Below are positions 1-9,554 of a stretch of DNA of 64,000 nucleotides, in pieces (positions within the stretch are counted from its first letter, which is position 1; the number at the start of each line of letters is the position of its first letter). The translations under genes and the position numbers were made by a program. Below the pieces are notes generated by a model. The model had not been told where the DNA came from, searched no databases, and worked only from the letters and a program-made list of their open reading frames with translations. This stretch comes from Malacoplasma penetrans HF-2 (GTDB taxonomy: Bacteria > Bacillota_I > Bacilli_A > Mycoplasmatales > Mycoplasmoidaceae). The DNA lies in the NCBI RefSeq assembly GCF_000011225.1, contig NC_004432.1:124001-188000 (forward strand), given 5' to 3'.

Positions 1-313
1 GGGTTCTAAATATCTCTACAGTAATGTAAGAAGAAATAATTGCAATTATTAAAACTAAAATTAAAGATAGTACTGGATAACTTAAAAGTAATATTGGTTG
101 GAAACCAATAATTAATGGTGCAATAATAGCACAAGCTACAATCATTAATATATAAACAAATATATTAATGTATATAGATTTCTTTTTGAAGTTCAAACTA
201 AAGATAAATTGAAAATATTCTTTACTAAACATTTCATATTTAATAAAGTGGTTAAAATTCTCAAAAAATGATTTAGTTTTTACAGCTATATTTTTTGTAA
301 ATTCATTCCTCAT
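1..313 (-). CDS. Membrane protein, C-terminus cut by window edge
   Basis: Partial gene read leftward from an ATG at 311-313; 104 residues are visible and the frame is still open at base 1. The first ~50 residues are basic and aromatic and look cytoplasmic. Two hydrophobic stretches follow, at about residues 52-75 and 78-98, and read as transmembrane helices joined by a short turn. It is divergent from groES across a 220-bp AT-rich gap. I do not recognise the family; a small membrane protein or the N-terminal part of a permease are both possible. It is called because the frame is long for this composition and has a clear cytosol-then-membrane pattern. Confidence 0.6.
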   Translation of the reverse strand, partial: MRNEFTKNIAVKTKSFFENFNHFIKYEMFSKEYFQFIFSLNFKKKSIYINIFVYILMIVACAIIAPLIIGFQPILLLSYPVLSLILVLIIAIISSYITVEIFRT

Positions 314-473
314 ATATTCGCCTTTTTATTTTTATTAATAGTAAAACTTTAGGTTTTTGATTTCAACAATATATTTTACATATATATGTTTATATTTTCT
401 AATTTTATGAATTGTTGATTGAAAGCATTTATTATATAAAATAAAAATTTTAAAAAAGATAAAAATTAATAAA

Positions 474-500
474 TTAGCAGTTATAATAGTTAAGTGATAA
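474..500 (+). promoter_or_regulatory. CIRCE-like HrcA operator overlapping the groESL -10 box
   Basis: Two 9-base arms, TTAGCAGTT (474-482) and AAGTGATAA (492-500), are separated by exactly 9 bases. The canonical CIRCE is TTAGCACTC-N9-GAGTGCTAA, so each arm matches at 7 of 9 positions and the spacing is exact. A TATAAT -10 hexamer (482-487) begins at the end of the left arm, so bound HrcA would block RNA polymerase. HrcA/CIRCE control of chaperone genes is established in Firmicutes and in mycoplasmas. That this degenerate copy works is inference. Confidence 0.6.
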
Positions 501-533
501 TTTTTTAAAATTTATAAGTTTAAGGAAGGAAAT

Positions 534-806
534 ATGGAATTTAGACCTTTAGGAAAAAGAGTTCTTTTAAAAAGAAGTGAAGTTGAAACAACTACTAAAA
601 CAGGAATTGTTTTACCAAATTCAAATGATGCTCAAAAACCAAGTTATGGAATTATTAAATCAATCAGTTCTGAAATCAATAATTCTAATTTAACTGTTGG
701 AGCAACTGTATATTTTAAAGAATATAAAGCTAACCAAATAAAAGTGGATAACCAAGAGTATCTAGTTGTAGAACTAGATGATATTCTAGGTGTTTTATAC
801 AAATAA
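534..806 (+). CDS. groES: Co-chaperonin GroES (Hsp10)
   Basis: 90-residue GroES, the usual length. It begins with the family pattern PLGKRVLLKR, has the mobile-loop region TKTGIVLP (about residues 22-29) and ends with VVELDDILGVLYK, like the terminal strand of Hsp10. It forms the seven-subunit lid of the GroEL cage and assists ATP-dependent folding in the cytoplasm. A strong ribosome site (AAGGAAGG) lies just upstream of the ATG. It is followed 29 bases later by groEL, and the pair shares the CIRCE-like promoter. Many mycoplasmas lack groESL, so its presence narrows the lineage somewhat. Confidence 0.96.
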   Translation: MEFRPLGKRVLLKRSEVETTTKTGIVLPNSNDAQKPSYGIIKSISSEINNSNLTVGATVYFKEYKANQIKVDNQEYLVVELDDILGVLYK

Positions 807-835
807 TTTTTTATATTAAGTAATGGAGACTAATT

Positions 836-2473
836 ATGGCAAAAGAAATTAAATTTTCAGATTCAGCAAGAAATAAATTATTTAATGGTGTTCAACAATT
901 GTTTGATGCTGTTAAAGTAACGATGGGACCAAGAGGAAGAAATGTATTAATCCAAAAATCTTATGGTGCACCAGTAATTACAAAAGATGGTGTTTCAGTT
1001 GCTAAAGAAGTAGATTTAACTAACCCAATTGAAAACATGGGAGCTCAACTTGTAAAAGATGTTGCTTCTAAAACTGCAGATGAAGCAGGGGATGGAACAA
1101 CAACTGCTACAGTTTTAGCTTATGGAGTTTTTAAAGAAGGTTTAAGAAATGTAATTTCAGGAGCTAACCCAATTGAGATTAAAAGAGGGATGGATAAAAC
1201 TGTAAATGCAATTGTTAATGAACTAAATAAATCTAGTAAAAAAATTGCAAGAAAAGATGAAATCATCCAAGTTGCTACAATTTCGGCAAACTCTGATAAA
1301 AAAATTGGTGAACTAATTGCTAATGCAATGGAAAAAGTAGGAAGTGATGGAGTAATTACTGTTGAAGAAGCAAAAGGTATTAATGATGAATTAACAGTAG
1401 TTGAAGGAATGCAATTTGATAGAGGATATATTTCTCCTTATTTTGTAACTGATACTAATAAGATGATTGCAAAATTAGAAAATCCTTACATTTTAATTAC
1501 TGACAAAAAAGTTTCTTCTATTAAAGATATTCTTCCAATTCTTGAAGAAATTATGAAAACAGGAAGACCTTTATTAATTATTGCTGATGATGTTGATGGA
1601 GAAGCATTAACGACATTAGTAGTAAATAAAATGAGAGGTGTATTTAATGTTGTTGCAGTTAAAGCGCCAGAATTTGGTGATAAAAGAAAACAAGTATTAG
1701 AAGATATTGCTATTCTTACTGGTGGTTCTTTTGTAACTGATGATTTAGGAATCTCTTTTGATAAAGTAACTTTACAAGACTTAGGACAAGCTGAAAGTGT
1801 TGTTATTGATAAAGATAATTCAACTATTGTTAAAGGTAAAGGTTTAGAATCTCAAATTAAAGAAAGAATTTCTAAAATTAAAACTGCTATTGAAATGACT
1901 GATAGTGACTATGACAAAGATAGTTTAAGAAATAGACTTGCTAAATTAAATAAAGGTGTTGCAGTTATAAAAGTTGGAGCAGTTAGTGAAGTTGAATTAA
2001 AAGAAAAGAAAGATAGAGTAGATGATGCTTTATCTGCAACTAAAGCTGCAATTGAAGAAGGTATTGTAATTGGTGGTGGAGCAGCTCTTGTTCATGTTTC
2101 AAAAAGAATCAATGTTAATACTTTAAATTTAATTGGTGATGAAAAAATAGGATATCAAATTGTAATGTCTGCAATTATGTCTCCAATTTCTCAAATTGTT
2201 TCAAATGCTGGATTTGATAAAGGTGTTGTAATTAATGAAATTTTAAAAGCAACAAATCCTCACTTAGGATTTAATGCTGCAACTGGTAAATATGTAGATA
2301 TGTTCCAAACAGGAATTATTGATCCAGTTAAAGTTACAAGAATTGCTTTGCAAAATGCAGTATCAGTTTCTAGTATGTTATTAACTACTGAAGCTGTTAT
2401 ATATGATGTAAAAGATGATAAAGAAGATTCAGTTCCTGCTATGCCTAACATGGGTATGGGTGGAATGATGTAA
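836..2473 (+). CDS. groEL: Chaperonin GroEL (Hsp60)
   Basis: 545-residue GroEL, full length. Visible landmarks are [10 protein letters not shown] near residue 29, the nucleotide-binding [11 protein letters not shown] near residue 85, the apical domain in the middle, GGGAALVHV near residue 411, and the Gly/Met-rich tail ending GMGGMM. It forms the double-ring folding cage and works with GroES. The start is preceded by GGAGA. The protein contains no tryptophan, so the frame is open in both genetic codes. A hairpin terminator follows directly, ending the groES-groEL unit. Confidence 0.97.
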   Translation: MAKEIKFSDSARNKLFNGVQQLFDAVKVTMGPRGRNVLIQKSYGAPVITKDGVSVAKEVDLTNPIENMGAQLVKDVASKTADEAGDGTTTATVLAYGVFKEGLRNVISGANPIEIKRGMDKTVNAIVNELNKSSKKIARKDEIIQVATISANSDKKIGELIANAMEKVGSDGVITVEEAKGINDELTVVEGMQFDRGYISPYFVTDTNKMIAKLENPYILITDKKVSSIKDILPILEEIMKTGRPLLIIADDVDGEALTTLVVNKMRGVFNVVAVKAPEFGDKRKQVLEDIAILTGGSFVTDDLGISFDKVTLQDLGQAESVVIDKDNSTIVKGKGLESQIKERISKIKTAIEMTDSDYDKDSLRNRLAKLNKGVAVIKVGAVSEVELKEKKDRVDDALSATKAAIEEGIVIGGGAALVHVSKRINVNTLNLIGDEKIGYQIVMSAIMSPISQIVSNAGFDKGVVINEILKATNPHLGFNAATGKYVDMFQTGIIDPVKVTRIALQNAVSVSSMLLTTEAVIYDVKDDKEDSVPAMPNMGMGGMM

Positions 2474-2493
2474 TCATTCTTATCTTATTGATT

Positions 2494-2531
2494 AAAAAAA
2501 GTTAGAAGTCATATTGATTTCTAACTTTTTT
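2494..2531. terminator. Bidirectional terminator between groEL and dut
   Basis: An 11-bp stem (AAAAGTTAGAA with TTCTAACTTTT) is flanked by an A-run on the left and a T-run on the right, so it can stop transcripts from both converging genes. The dut stop codon lies two bases beyond it. Confidence 0.8.
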
Positions 2532-2532
2532 C

Positions 2533-3024
2533 TTATTTTTTATTAGTACTACCAAATCCACCATTTCTAATTTCAGATGCTTGATCATCTTCTGTTATTC
2601 CGTAACTTAAAAAAATAGCCTGGGCAAATCCATCACCTTTTTTGATTACTAACTCTTTATTTTCATTAGTATCATTTGTTAGCTTAATAAAGATGTGTCC
2701 TTCATTATCTGAATAATAATAATCTGAATCTATTACCCCAACTGTGTTATCTAATTGCAGTCTGTATTTAAAACCTAAACTACTTCTTGGTAGTATTAGT
2801 AATACTGAATCTTCATTCATTCTTACCCTTATTCCTGTTGGTATCTTAACTGTTTGTTTTGGTTTGATAACTAAATCATATGGAGCAAAAAAATCATAAC
2901 CAGCACTATGTTTTGTTGCTCTTTTAGGCAATTGAATTGAGTTGTATAATTCAATGTCTTTGTTTTCAAAAGATTTATTAAATTCATTTAAACTAATTTT
3001 TTCAAACTTTCCCATTATTTTCAT
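2533..3024 (-). CDS. dut: dUTP diphosphatase (dUTPase)
   Basis: 163-residue trimeric-type dUTPase, which hydrolyses dUTP to dUMP and pyrophosphate and keeps uracil out of DNA. Family motifs appear in order: SAGYDFFAP (~41), PRSSLGFKYRLQ (~79), NTVGVIDSDY (~93, uracil and sugar binding), GDGFAQAIF (~131) and the flexible C-terminal NGGFGST (~154). Motif 3 usually continues DYRG; here it reads DYYY, a variation in the loop after the catalytic Asp. ATG at 3024 is used, with AAGGA upstream; a second ATG three codons later is an alternative. Transcribed alone, toward groEL. Confidence 0.92.
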   Translation of the reverse strand: MKIMGKFEKISLNEFNKSFENKDIELYNSIQLPKRATKHSAGYDFFAPYDLVIKPKQTVKIPTGIRVRMNEDSVLLILPRSSLGFKYRLQLDNTVGVIDSDYYYSDNEGHIFIKLTNDTNENKELVIKKGDGFAQAIFLSYGITEDDQASEIRNGGFGSTNKK

Positions 3025-3124
3025 AATCTATTAATTCCTTAGTTTTATTAATTCTTTTTAATACACTAATAAATTCTATTTTACTTTTTGGTTAAAGCTT
3101 TAGTATTTAAAAAATTTTAAGTAT

Positions 3125-3169
3125 GTTAAGTAAAAATACTTAACAAACATATAAAAAATTATGTATAAT
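3125..3169 (+). promoter_or_regulatory. rpsP promoter with palindrome at the -35 position
   Basis: A TATAAT -10 box (3164-3169) lies 31 bases before the rpsP start codon. Upstream, a perfect 8-bp inverted repeat, GTTAAGTA-aaaa-TACTTAAC (3125-3144), abuts where a -35 element would be. It has no T-run, so it looks more like a protein-binding palindrome than a terminator. Its role is not known. Confidence 0.5.
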
Positions 3170-3200
3170 TGTAAAGTTATATTTTTATAAGGAGACTTGC

Positions 3201-3599
3201 ATGGTAAAAATTAGATTAACAAGACTTGGAAGACATAAATTACCTTTTTTCAGAATTGTTGTAATTGACTCTCGTGCTAGAAGAGATGGTGCATATATTG
3301 AAAAAGTTGGAACTTATGAACCTTTTGAAGGAGTGGTAAACATTAATGAAGAAATCGCTCTTTCTTGATTAAAAAAAGGTGCACAACCTTCAGACACTGT
3401 TAAAAACTTATTAAGAGAACAAGGTGTTTGAAAGAAATTTATGGATTCAAAAGTTCAAAGTAAAAAAGAACACAATGCAAATAAAGTAAAAAAAGAAGTT
3501 AAAAAACCCGAAGCTAAAAAAGCTGCAGCTTCTAAACCTGCATCTAAACCAAGTGCTTCAAAATCAGCTTCTCAAAAGAAAACTGTATCTAAAAAATAG
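3201..3599 (+). CDS. rpsP: 30S ribosomal protein S16
   Basis: 132-residue S16 read through TGA tryptophan codons (for example 3367-3369). The core of about 80 residues starts [20 protein letters not shown] and contains [10 protein letters not shown] and EKVGTYEP, the conserved S16 signature. The final ~50 residues are a Lys/Ala/Ser-rich tail, an extension common on mycoplasma ribosomal proteins; the family core is normally 80-90 residues. Ribosome site GGAG lies 10 bases upstream. First gene of the rpsP-trmD-rplS operon; the rimM gene that often sits between rpsP and trmD is absent here. Confidence 0.95.
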
Positions 3600-3607
3600 T
3601 TTTACAT

Positions 3608-4288
3608 ATGAAAATAACTGTTTTATCTCTATTTGAAAACTTTTTTAATGAATTTAAAAATACTTCTATTATTAAAAAAGCAATAGCAAATAATTTAGTA
3701 GATATAGAAATTGTTAACTTTAGAAATTTCTCAAAAGATAGTCACAACAAAGTTGATGACACACCATATGGTGGTGGGGCTGGAATGGTATTAACATTGC
3801 AACCAATTGTGGATGCAATTAATCATGTTAAAACATCCAACTCAAAAGTGGTTTTATTAACACCATCTGGAAAAACCTACAATCAACAAATTGCAAATCA
3901 ATTCAAGACATTTGAACACTTAATATTAATATGTGGTCATTATGAAGGGTTTGATGAAAGAATTATTAATTATGTTGATTATGAAATTTCAATTGGAGAT
4001 TACATATTAACTGGAGGAGAAATTGCTGCAATGGCAATCTTAGATTCAGTAATTAGATTAATCCCAAATGTAATTTCAGTTAACAGTTTAGAATCTGAAT
4101 CATTTGATAATAATTTATTAGATTATCCAAACTACACAAAACCTTATAATTTTAATGGTTATAAAGTTCCTGAAGTTTTATTAAGTGGTAATCATAAAGA
4201 GATAAATAAAGTTAGAAAAGAATGACAAATCAATAAAACAAAAATAAATAGAAAAGATTTATTTATTAAATACCTAAAAGAAAATTAA
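3608..4288 (+). CDS. trmD: tRNA (guanine37-N1)-methyltransferase
   Basis: 226 residues. TrmD uses SAM to make m1G37 in tRNAs, which prevents +1 frameshifting. The SPOUT trefoil-knot motifs are visible: DDTPYGGGAGMV (~50), LICGHYEGFDERI (~110) and the knot loop ISIGDYILTGGE (~128). The C-terminal part carries the NHKEI and W(TGA)Q segment typical of the family; a TGA codon near residue 206 is read as Trp and the true stop is at 4286-4288. Only 8 bases separate it from rpsP, and 12 bases lie before rplS. Confidence 0.95.
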
Positions 4289-4300
4289 AGGAGGATCAAG

Positions 4301-4738
4301 ATGAGTGCTCAAAAAATGACTAATGAACAAATTTTAAAATATGTTCAAAGCAAACAAATTAGAAAAGACATCCCTGAATTTAGATCAGGAGATACTATTA
4401 TTGTTCATAACAAAATTATTGAAAACAATAAAAGTAGAATTCAAAAATTTGAAGGTGTTGTTATTAGAAGAAGAGGTTCAGGATTATCTGAAACTATTAT
4501 TGTAAGAAAAGAAAGTTCTGGTATTGGTGTTGAAAGAATTTTCCAATTACATTCACCACAAATTGAAAAAATTGAAGTTATCAGACTTGGTAAAGTAAGA
4601 CGTGCTTACTTAACTTACTTAAGAGAACGTTCTGGTAAATCAGCTAGAATTAAAGAAAGAAGACCAGCTAAGGCTGTTGAAAAAACTTCTAAACCTGCAA
4701 GTGCTAAAAAACCAGCTGCAAAAGCTAATAAGAAATAA
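4301..4738 (+). CDS. rplS: 50S ribosomal protein L19
   Basis: 145 residues. L19 sits at the 30S-50S interface of the ribosome. The core contains [29 protein letters not shown] and [20 protein letters not shown], all standard L19 features. The last ~25 residues are a Lys/Ala-rich tail, as in S16 of the same operon. A strong AGGAGG-like ribosome site precedes the ATG. A terminator follows after the stop. Confidence 0.96.
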   Translation: MSAQKMTNEQILKYVQSKQIRKDIPEFRSGDTIIVHNKIIENNKSRIQKFEGVVIRRRGSGLSETIIVRKESSGIGVERIFQLHSPQIEKIEVIRLGKVRRAYLTYLRERSGKSARIKERRPAKAVEKTSKPASAKKPAAKANKK

Positions 4739-4763
4739 TTATTAATAAAAGTCATTCTGTTTA

Positions 4764-4793
4764 AATACTTTCTGTTTCAGAAAGTATTTTTTA
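4764..4793 (+). terminator. Terminator after rplS
   Basis: The stem ATACTTTCTG with CAGAAAGTAT and a four-base loop is followed by TTTTTT. It ends the rpsP-trmD-rplS operon. Confidence 0.85.
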
Positions 4794-4911
4794 CTCTTAT
4801 TTATAAGTTAATTAATATCTATAAAGTCATGAATAAAAAAGTAAATTTAAAAAAATAAAAATTTTTTAAACTTTTTGTTTACATAACAACTTTGTATGCT
4901 ACTATATATAT

Positions 4912-5160
4912 GGGTCTAGTTACTGGAAGAGAGACTATCTCGACACGGTTGATTGGAAAGTGGTGAAGCCCCGTTTGATCAAATGAAGTAGAATATAGCA
5001 ACAAAGCCATTCAACTATTGTCGAAACAGTTGAATCTTGTGGTTAGCATGCTTCACCTGCCAGTATGTGCATGTACTTGGTAGAGGCTTAAGAATTACAA
5101 TCAGTTTACTAGTAGATGTGATGCAATCTAAACATAAACAAGTAATCTGATTGTTTTTTA
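4912..5160 (+). ncRNA. Unidentified structured RNA, ~250 nt
   Basis: A non-coding, unusually GC-rich block in a 578-bp gap. A promoter (TTTACA 4878-4883, 16-bp spacer, TACTAT 4900-4905) predicts a start at GGG 4912. Long-range complementary segments are TACTGG (4921-4926) with CCAGTA (5060-5065), nested outside an 8-bp match GGTGAAGC (4962-4969) with GCTTCACC (5050-5057). Inside is a perfect 8-bp hairpin (5009-5016 with 5028-5035). The 3' end is a terminator-like stem, CAATCAG with CTGATTG, followed by TTTTTT. I looked for the RNase P RNA signature GAGGAAAGUCC, the tmRNA ends with CCA, and the SRP tetraloop region, and found none. It is either a stable small RNA or a leader/riboswitch of the deo operon. 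Confidence 0.55.
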
Positions 5161-5167
5161 TTCCCAT

Positions 5168-5236
5168 AAAACAAATTAAATGTATTAACTTTTTGATTTA
5201 ATAAGAAAGTTAGTAAATCTAATTTGTTTTTTATTT
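5168..5236 (+). terminator. Second terminator-like hairpin before deoD
   Basis: A long imperfect stem whose outer arms are AAACAAATTA (5168-5177) and TAATTTGTTT (5220-5229). The inner part adds TAACTTT paired with AAAGTTA, and T-rich sequence follows. Together with the preceding RNA terminator it insulates deoD, which then has its own AT-rich promoter region and an AAGGAG ribosome site. Confidence 0.55.
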
Positions 5237-5316
5237 TTTAAAAAAACTACTTTTTTATTTTTTTATCTTCTTTCAACATTAAAATTCTTATGTATGAATA
5301 CAATAAGGAGTTTTAT

Positions 5317-6030
5317 ATGACACCTCACAATAGAGCAAAAAAAGGTGAAATTGCTAAGGTCGTTTTAATGCCTGGTGATCCATTAAGAGCAAAATGAATT
5401 GCTGAAAATTTTTTAGAAAATCCAAAACTTATTAATGATGTTAGAGGGATGCTTGGATATACTGGATATTACAATAACAAAGAAGTTACTGTAATGGGTC
5501 ATGGTATGGGAATGGCATCAATTGGAATTTACAGTTATGAATTATTTGCATTTTATGATGTTGATGTAATTATCAGAGTTGGAAGTGCTGGTTCTTATAC
5601 AAAAGATATTAATGTAGGGGACTTAGTATTAACTAAAAAAGCATATAGTGAATCAACATATGCTAAATATATTGGAATTGAAGCCAAAGATTCAACGTTA
5701 GAAGGTAGTGATGAACTAAATGATGTGATTAGAAAAACTGCAATTGAAAACAATATTAAATTAACAGATGTTGTAGTTCACAGTTCTGATATCTTCTATG
5801 GCGCAAATAGAAGTGTAGAACAAATTGCAAGTGATACTAAATCACAAGTTGTTGAAATGGAATCTTTTTCATTATTTGCAAATGCTATTAAATTAAATAA
5901 AAAAGCAGCTACATTATTAACTTGTTCAGATTCATTAGTTACTCATGAATCAATGAGCGCAGAAGATAGACAAACTAAGTTTGTTAATATGATTAATTTA
6001 GCATTAAAAGTTGTTGAAAAAATAAACTAG
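5317..6030 (+). CDS. deoD: Purine nucleoside phosphorylase, DeoD type
   Basis: 237 residues, the usual length of the hexameric DeoD family. It splits purine (deoxy)nucleosides with phosphate to the free base and (deoxy)ribose-1-phosphate. Motifs: VVLMPGDPLRAKW (~15, phosphate binding), VMGHGMGMASIGIYSYEL (~60), RVGSAGSY (~88), VEMESFSLFA (~178, sugar contact) and TCSDSLVTHE (~201, carrying the catalytic Asp). Trp codon TGA at 5395-5397. First gene of the deoD-deoA-cdd-phosphohexomutase operon; the next ATG is 1 base after its stop. Confidence 0.95.
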
Positions 6031-6031
6031 T

Positions 6032-7333
6032 ATGAACATTTTAGATTTAATTGAAAAAAAGAAAAAAAATAAAAAAATAACTGAAGCTGAATTTAATTAT
6101 TTTATAGATGCACTAATTAATCAAGAAATCAAAGACTATCAAACTACTGCTTTTATGATGGCTATTTATTTTAATAAGTTAGACTTTAATGAAACTTATT
6201 ATCTTACTAAAGCAATTATCAATAGTGGAAAAACTTTTGAATGACCAAGTAATATTAAAAATTTAATTGATAAACATTCAACTGGTGGAGTGGGGGACAA
6301 AGTTAGTTTAATATTGTTGCCACTACTAAGTTCTTTAAATGTAAATATTGCAAAAATCTCAGGAAGAGGTTTAGGTTATACTGGTGGAACAATTGATAAG
6401 TTGGATTCAATTAATATGAATACAGATTTAAGTGAACAAGAAGTTTTTCAAATTTTAAAAGAGAATCATTTTTTTGTTTTACAACAAACTAATGAAATTG
6501 TTCCAGCTGATAAAATTTTATATGCTTTAAGAGATACTTCAGGAACAGTTGATAACTTGTCTTTAATTGCTTCTTCTATTATGTCTAAAAAATTAGCCTT
6601 AAATACTGAAAATATTTATTTGGATGTTAAGGTTGGAGATGGTGCTTTTTTTGCTAATTTAAAAGATGCAAAAGAGTTTGGAGCATTATGTATTAAACTA
6701 GGTAAGAAGTTTAAAAAGAATGTTGTTGTTCACTATACAGATATGAATAAACCTCTTGGAAGATGTTTAGGTAATTTGATTGAAGTTAAAGAAGCTGTAA
6801 ACTTTCTAAATGGAATTTATGAATGTGAATATTTAAAAGAATTAATTTTTGAATTTGCAAAAGATGTTTTAGTAGATTTAAAAATTGCTAAAAATAGTAA
6901 AGAAGCTATATCAATGATAGAAGATGCTATTAATAGTAAAAAGGCAATTGACTCTTTCATTAGATGAAACAAGTTTCAAAAAGGTGAATTGGATTCAATT
7001 GATAAATTAACAGATTTTTATAACCCTCTACACAAAAAAGAAATATATGCTGAATCTAATGGTTATTTAGAATTTAAATCTAACAAAGAATTAGGATTAA
7101 TTTTAGTAGATTTAAAAGCCGGAAGAAAAGCAAAAACTGATACATTAGATTTTGAAGCAGGTTTATATTTAAACAAATATACTGGAGAACAAGTTAAAAA
7201 AGGTGATGTAATAGTTACAATTTATTCTTCTTCTCCAATTGAAGATAATGTAGTTCAAAAACTTACTAACAACATTAAAATCAATAAAGAAAAGATGAAA
7301 TTAAATAAAACAATTTTAGGTGTTAGCAGATAG
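6032..7333 (+). CDS. deoA: Pyrimidine-nucleoside / thymidine phosphorylase
   Basis: 433 residues, full length when TGA is read as Trp at three points. It phosphorolyses thymidine, deoxyuridine or uridine to base and sugar-1-phosphate. Signature features are DKHSTGGVGDKVSL (~83), KISGRGLGYTGGTIDKLDS (~110, the family signature), the SGTVDNLSLIASSIMSKKLA region (~170) and a C-terminal alpha/beta domain ending in a KAGRKAKTD region. Its ATG is one base beyond the deoD stop, implying translational coupling. DeoA, DeoD and Cdd together feed sugar-1-phosphate to the phosphomutase next door and then to DeoC. Confidence 0.94.
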
Positions 7334-7341
7334 GAGACAAA

Positions 7342-7764
7342 ATGTCAGAAATAAATTTAAATACCATTTTTATCAAATTAAAAGAAGTAATTGAAAATGC
7401 TTATGTACCATACTCTAAATTTAGAGTTGCTTCAATTTGTAAAGCAGATGACTCATTTTATTATGGAGTTAATGTTGAAAATTCATCATATCCAGTAACA
7501 TTATGTGGTGAAAGAAATGCAATCTCAACTGCAGTTAGTAATGGTCATAAAAACATCACAGATATATATTTATTAACAGACTCTAATACATTTGCCACAC
7601 CATGTGGAATGTGTAGACAATTTATGAGTGAATTTATGGAGTCAGATGATTGCTCTATTTATATATTTAATTGGGAAGGAAAATATATAAAATATACAAT
7701 AGGTGAAATTTTAAAAGGAAGATTCACAAAAAAAGATTTAGATTTAAGTGTAAAGCAAGGATAA
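7342..7764 (+). CDS. cdd: Cytidine deaminase
   Basis: 140 residues, homotetrameric type. It deaminates cytidine or deoxycytidine to uridine or deoxyuridine. The zinc site is visible: VNVENSSYPVTLCGERNAI (~49; Cys ligand and catalytic Glu) and PCGMCRQF (~91; two further Cys ligands). The N-terminal AYVPYSKFRVA is typical. Ribosome site AGGAGA lies 4 bases past the deoA stop. The one visible Trp near the C-terminus is encoded by TGG, the minority codon here. Confidence 0.94.
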   Translation: MSEINLNTIFIKLKEVIENAYVPYSKFRVASICKADDSFYYGVNVENSSYPVTLCGERNAISTAVSNGHKNITDIYLLTDSNTFATPCGMCRQFMSEFMESDDCSIYIFNWEGKYIKYTIGEILKGRFTKKDLDLSVKQG

Positions 7765-7767
7765 TTT

Positions 7768-9435
7768 ATGAAAATATTTCAAGAAAAAAACCCTAGTTCA
7801 ATGCATGCTAATGTAAACCCTCTTTCAAAAGCATGATTAGAATCAAATAGAATTAGTAACAAATATAAAGAATTAATTTTAAAGATGAATGAAGAAGAAA
7901 TTGATAAATATTTCTCTTATTCAAAATTGAGTTTTGGAACTGCAGGAATTAGAGCAACAATGGGCCCTGGAACCAACCAAATTAATGTCTTTACTTATCA
8001 ACAAATGAGTGAAGGTGTTGCAAGATGATTATTGAATAAAAAAAGTAATCCAACAGTAATTGTTGCACATGATAACAGAATGAATGCAGATTACTATGCA
8101 ATGGTAATTGCTAAAACATTAACAAGTTTTGGAATTAAAGTCTTTTTATATAAAGAAAACCAAATTAAAGCTACTCCTATTATCTCTTATAGTGTTAGAG
8201 AAACTGGTGTTGATGCTGCAATTATTGCAACAGCAAGTCACAATCCTAAAAACTATTTAGGTTTTAAAGTTTATAACCATACTGGTGGACAAATCTTGGA
8301 TAGTGAAGCAAATGAAATTGTTTCATCAATGCCAGAATGTCAAACTATTATTGATAATGTATATACACCAAATATGGATCTAATTTCATATTTTGATGAC
8401 ACTATTACAGAATCATATTTTGAAGCAAGTTATAGATGTTTAATTAATACTAATATTTATAGACAAAAAAACTTCCCTGTAATTTTAACTACACACCATG
8501 GGACAGCTTCATATGATTTACCTTACTTATTAAAATCAATTGGATATGAAAATATTATCTTAGCTGCTCAACAATGTGTTCCAGATCCTAACTTTACATA
8601 TTCTGCAAACTTTAACCCAGAAGACAAAGCTTCTTTTGATTTGTCTTTAAAATATGCTGAAAAATACCGTGCAAATATTATGTTAGGTGTAGACCCTGAT
8701 TCTGATAGATTAGCAGTAGTTGTAAGACATAAAAATAAATGACATTATTTAACTGGTAACCAAATGGGAATTATCTTTACTCATTATGTGTTAACTAATA
8801 AAAAATTTGATAAAACTCCTTTTGTAGTTTCTACATTTGTATCAACTAATTATATTGATAGAATTGCTGAAAAATATAATGCAAAAGTATTTAGAACTCC
8901 AACTGGATTTAAATGAGTTGGAAATGAAATGAACAAACACATTGATAAAATGGATTTTGTTGTTGGTTTTGAAGAAGCAATTGGATCTTTAAACTCTGAT
9001 ATTGGTAGAGATAAAGATGGATTCCAAGCAGCTGCATTAGCATTAGAAGTTTATACAATGTTATATGATCAAGAAAAAACATTAGTAGACTACTTGGATG
9101 AAATCTTTGAAGAATTTGGTGCATGAACTGGAGAAACTGTTTCTTATAAAATTGAATCTCTAAACTGAAAAGAAGAAATGCAAGAAAAAATGGATAAATT
9201 TGCAAATGTCAAAAACAAAGATATCCTTGGTCTTGAAATTAAAGGTATTAGATGAAATGAACCTGCACAAGCACTAGAATGATATTTAGAAAATGACATG
9301 TGAGTTAAGTTTAGATTATCTGGAACTGAACCAAAGTTTAAAATTTATTATGAAATCTATGGTGAAACTAAAGAAATTTGTGATCAAATTCTAAAAGCAT
9401 TAAAAGATGAATTTGAATACATGTTAAGATCTTAA
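7768..9435 (+). CDS. manB: Phosphohexomutase family (phosphomannomutase / likely phosphopentomutase)
   Basis: 555-residue alpha-D-phosphohexomutase, complete through many TGA Trp codons. Domain order: N-terminal substrate region (LSFGTAGIRATMGPG near 50), active-site phosphoserine loop ATASHNPKNYLGFKVY (~158), metal-binding loop GVDPDSDRLAVV (~309), sugar-specificity loop GFEEAIGSLNSDIGRDKDG (~400) and C-terminal phosphate-binding RLSGTEPKFKIYYE (~520). It starts three bases after the cdd stop. Because it closes a nucleoside operon that lacks deoB, it probably supplies phosphopentomutase activity (sugar-1-P to sugar-5-P). That assignment is inference from context; the family is annotated ManB/PMM. 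Confidence 0.9.
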
Positions 9436-9454
9436 TCAAATATAAGCTAATAAT

Positions 9455-9490
9455 TAAAAAACACCCAAAATATGCAATTGGGTGTTTTTT
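9455..9490 (+). terminator. Terminator of the nucleoside operon
   Basis: The 13-bp stem AAAAAACACCCAA with TTGGGTGTTTTTT (loop about 10 bases) ends in a T-run. Confidence 0.9.
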
Positions 9491-9554
9491 GCTATTATTG
9501 AAAAATTTTTATCAATTATAGATATCTTTTTTTATATATGTTATTTTATTTATA

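Noticed and set aside
4912-5160. RNase P RNA, tmRNA or SRP RNA identity for the structured RNA
   Set aside because: No GAGGAAAGUCC/P4 signature, no tRNA-like ends with CCA or tag reading frame, and no SRP domain IV loop. The size also does not fit SRP RNA. Left as unidentified.
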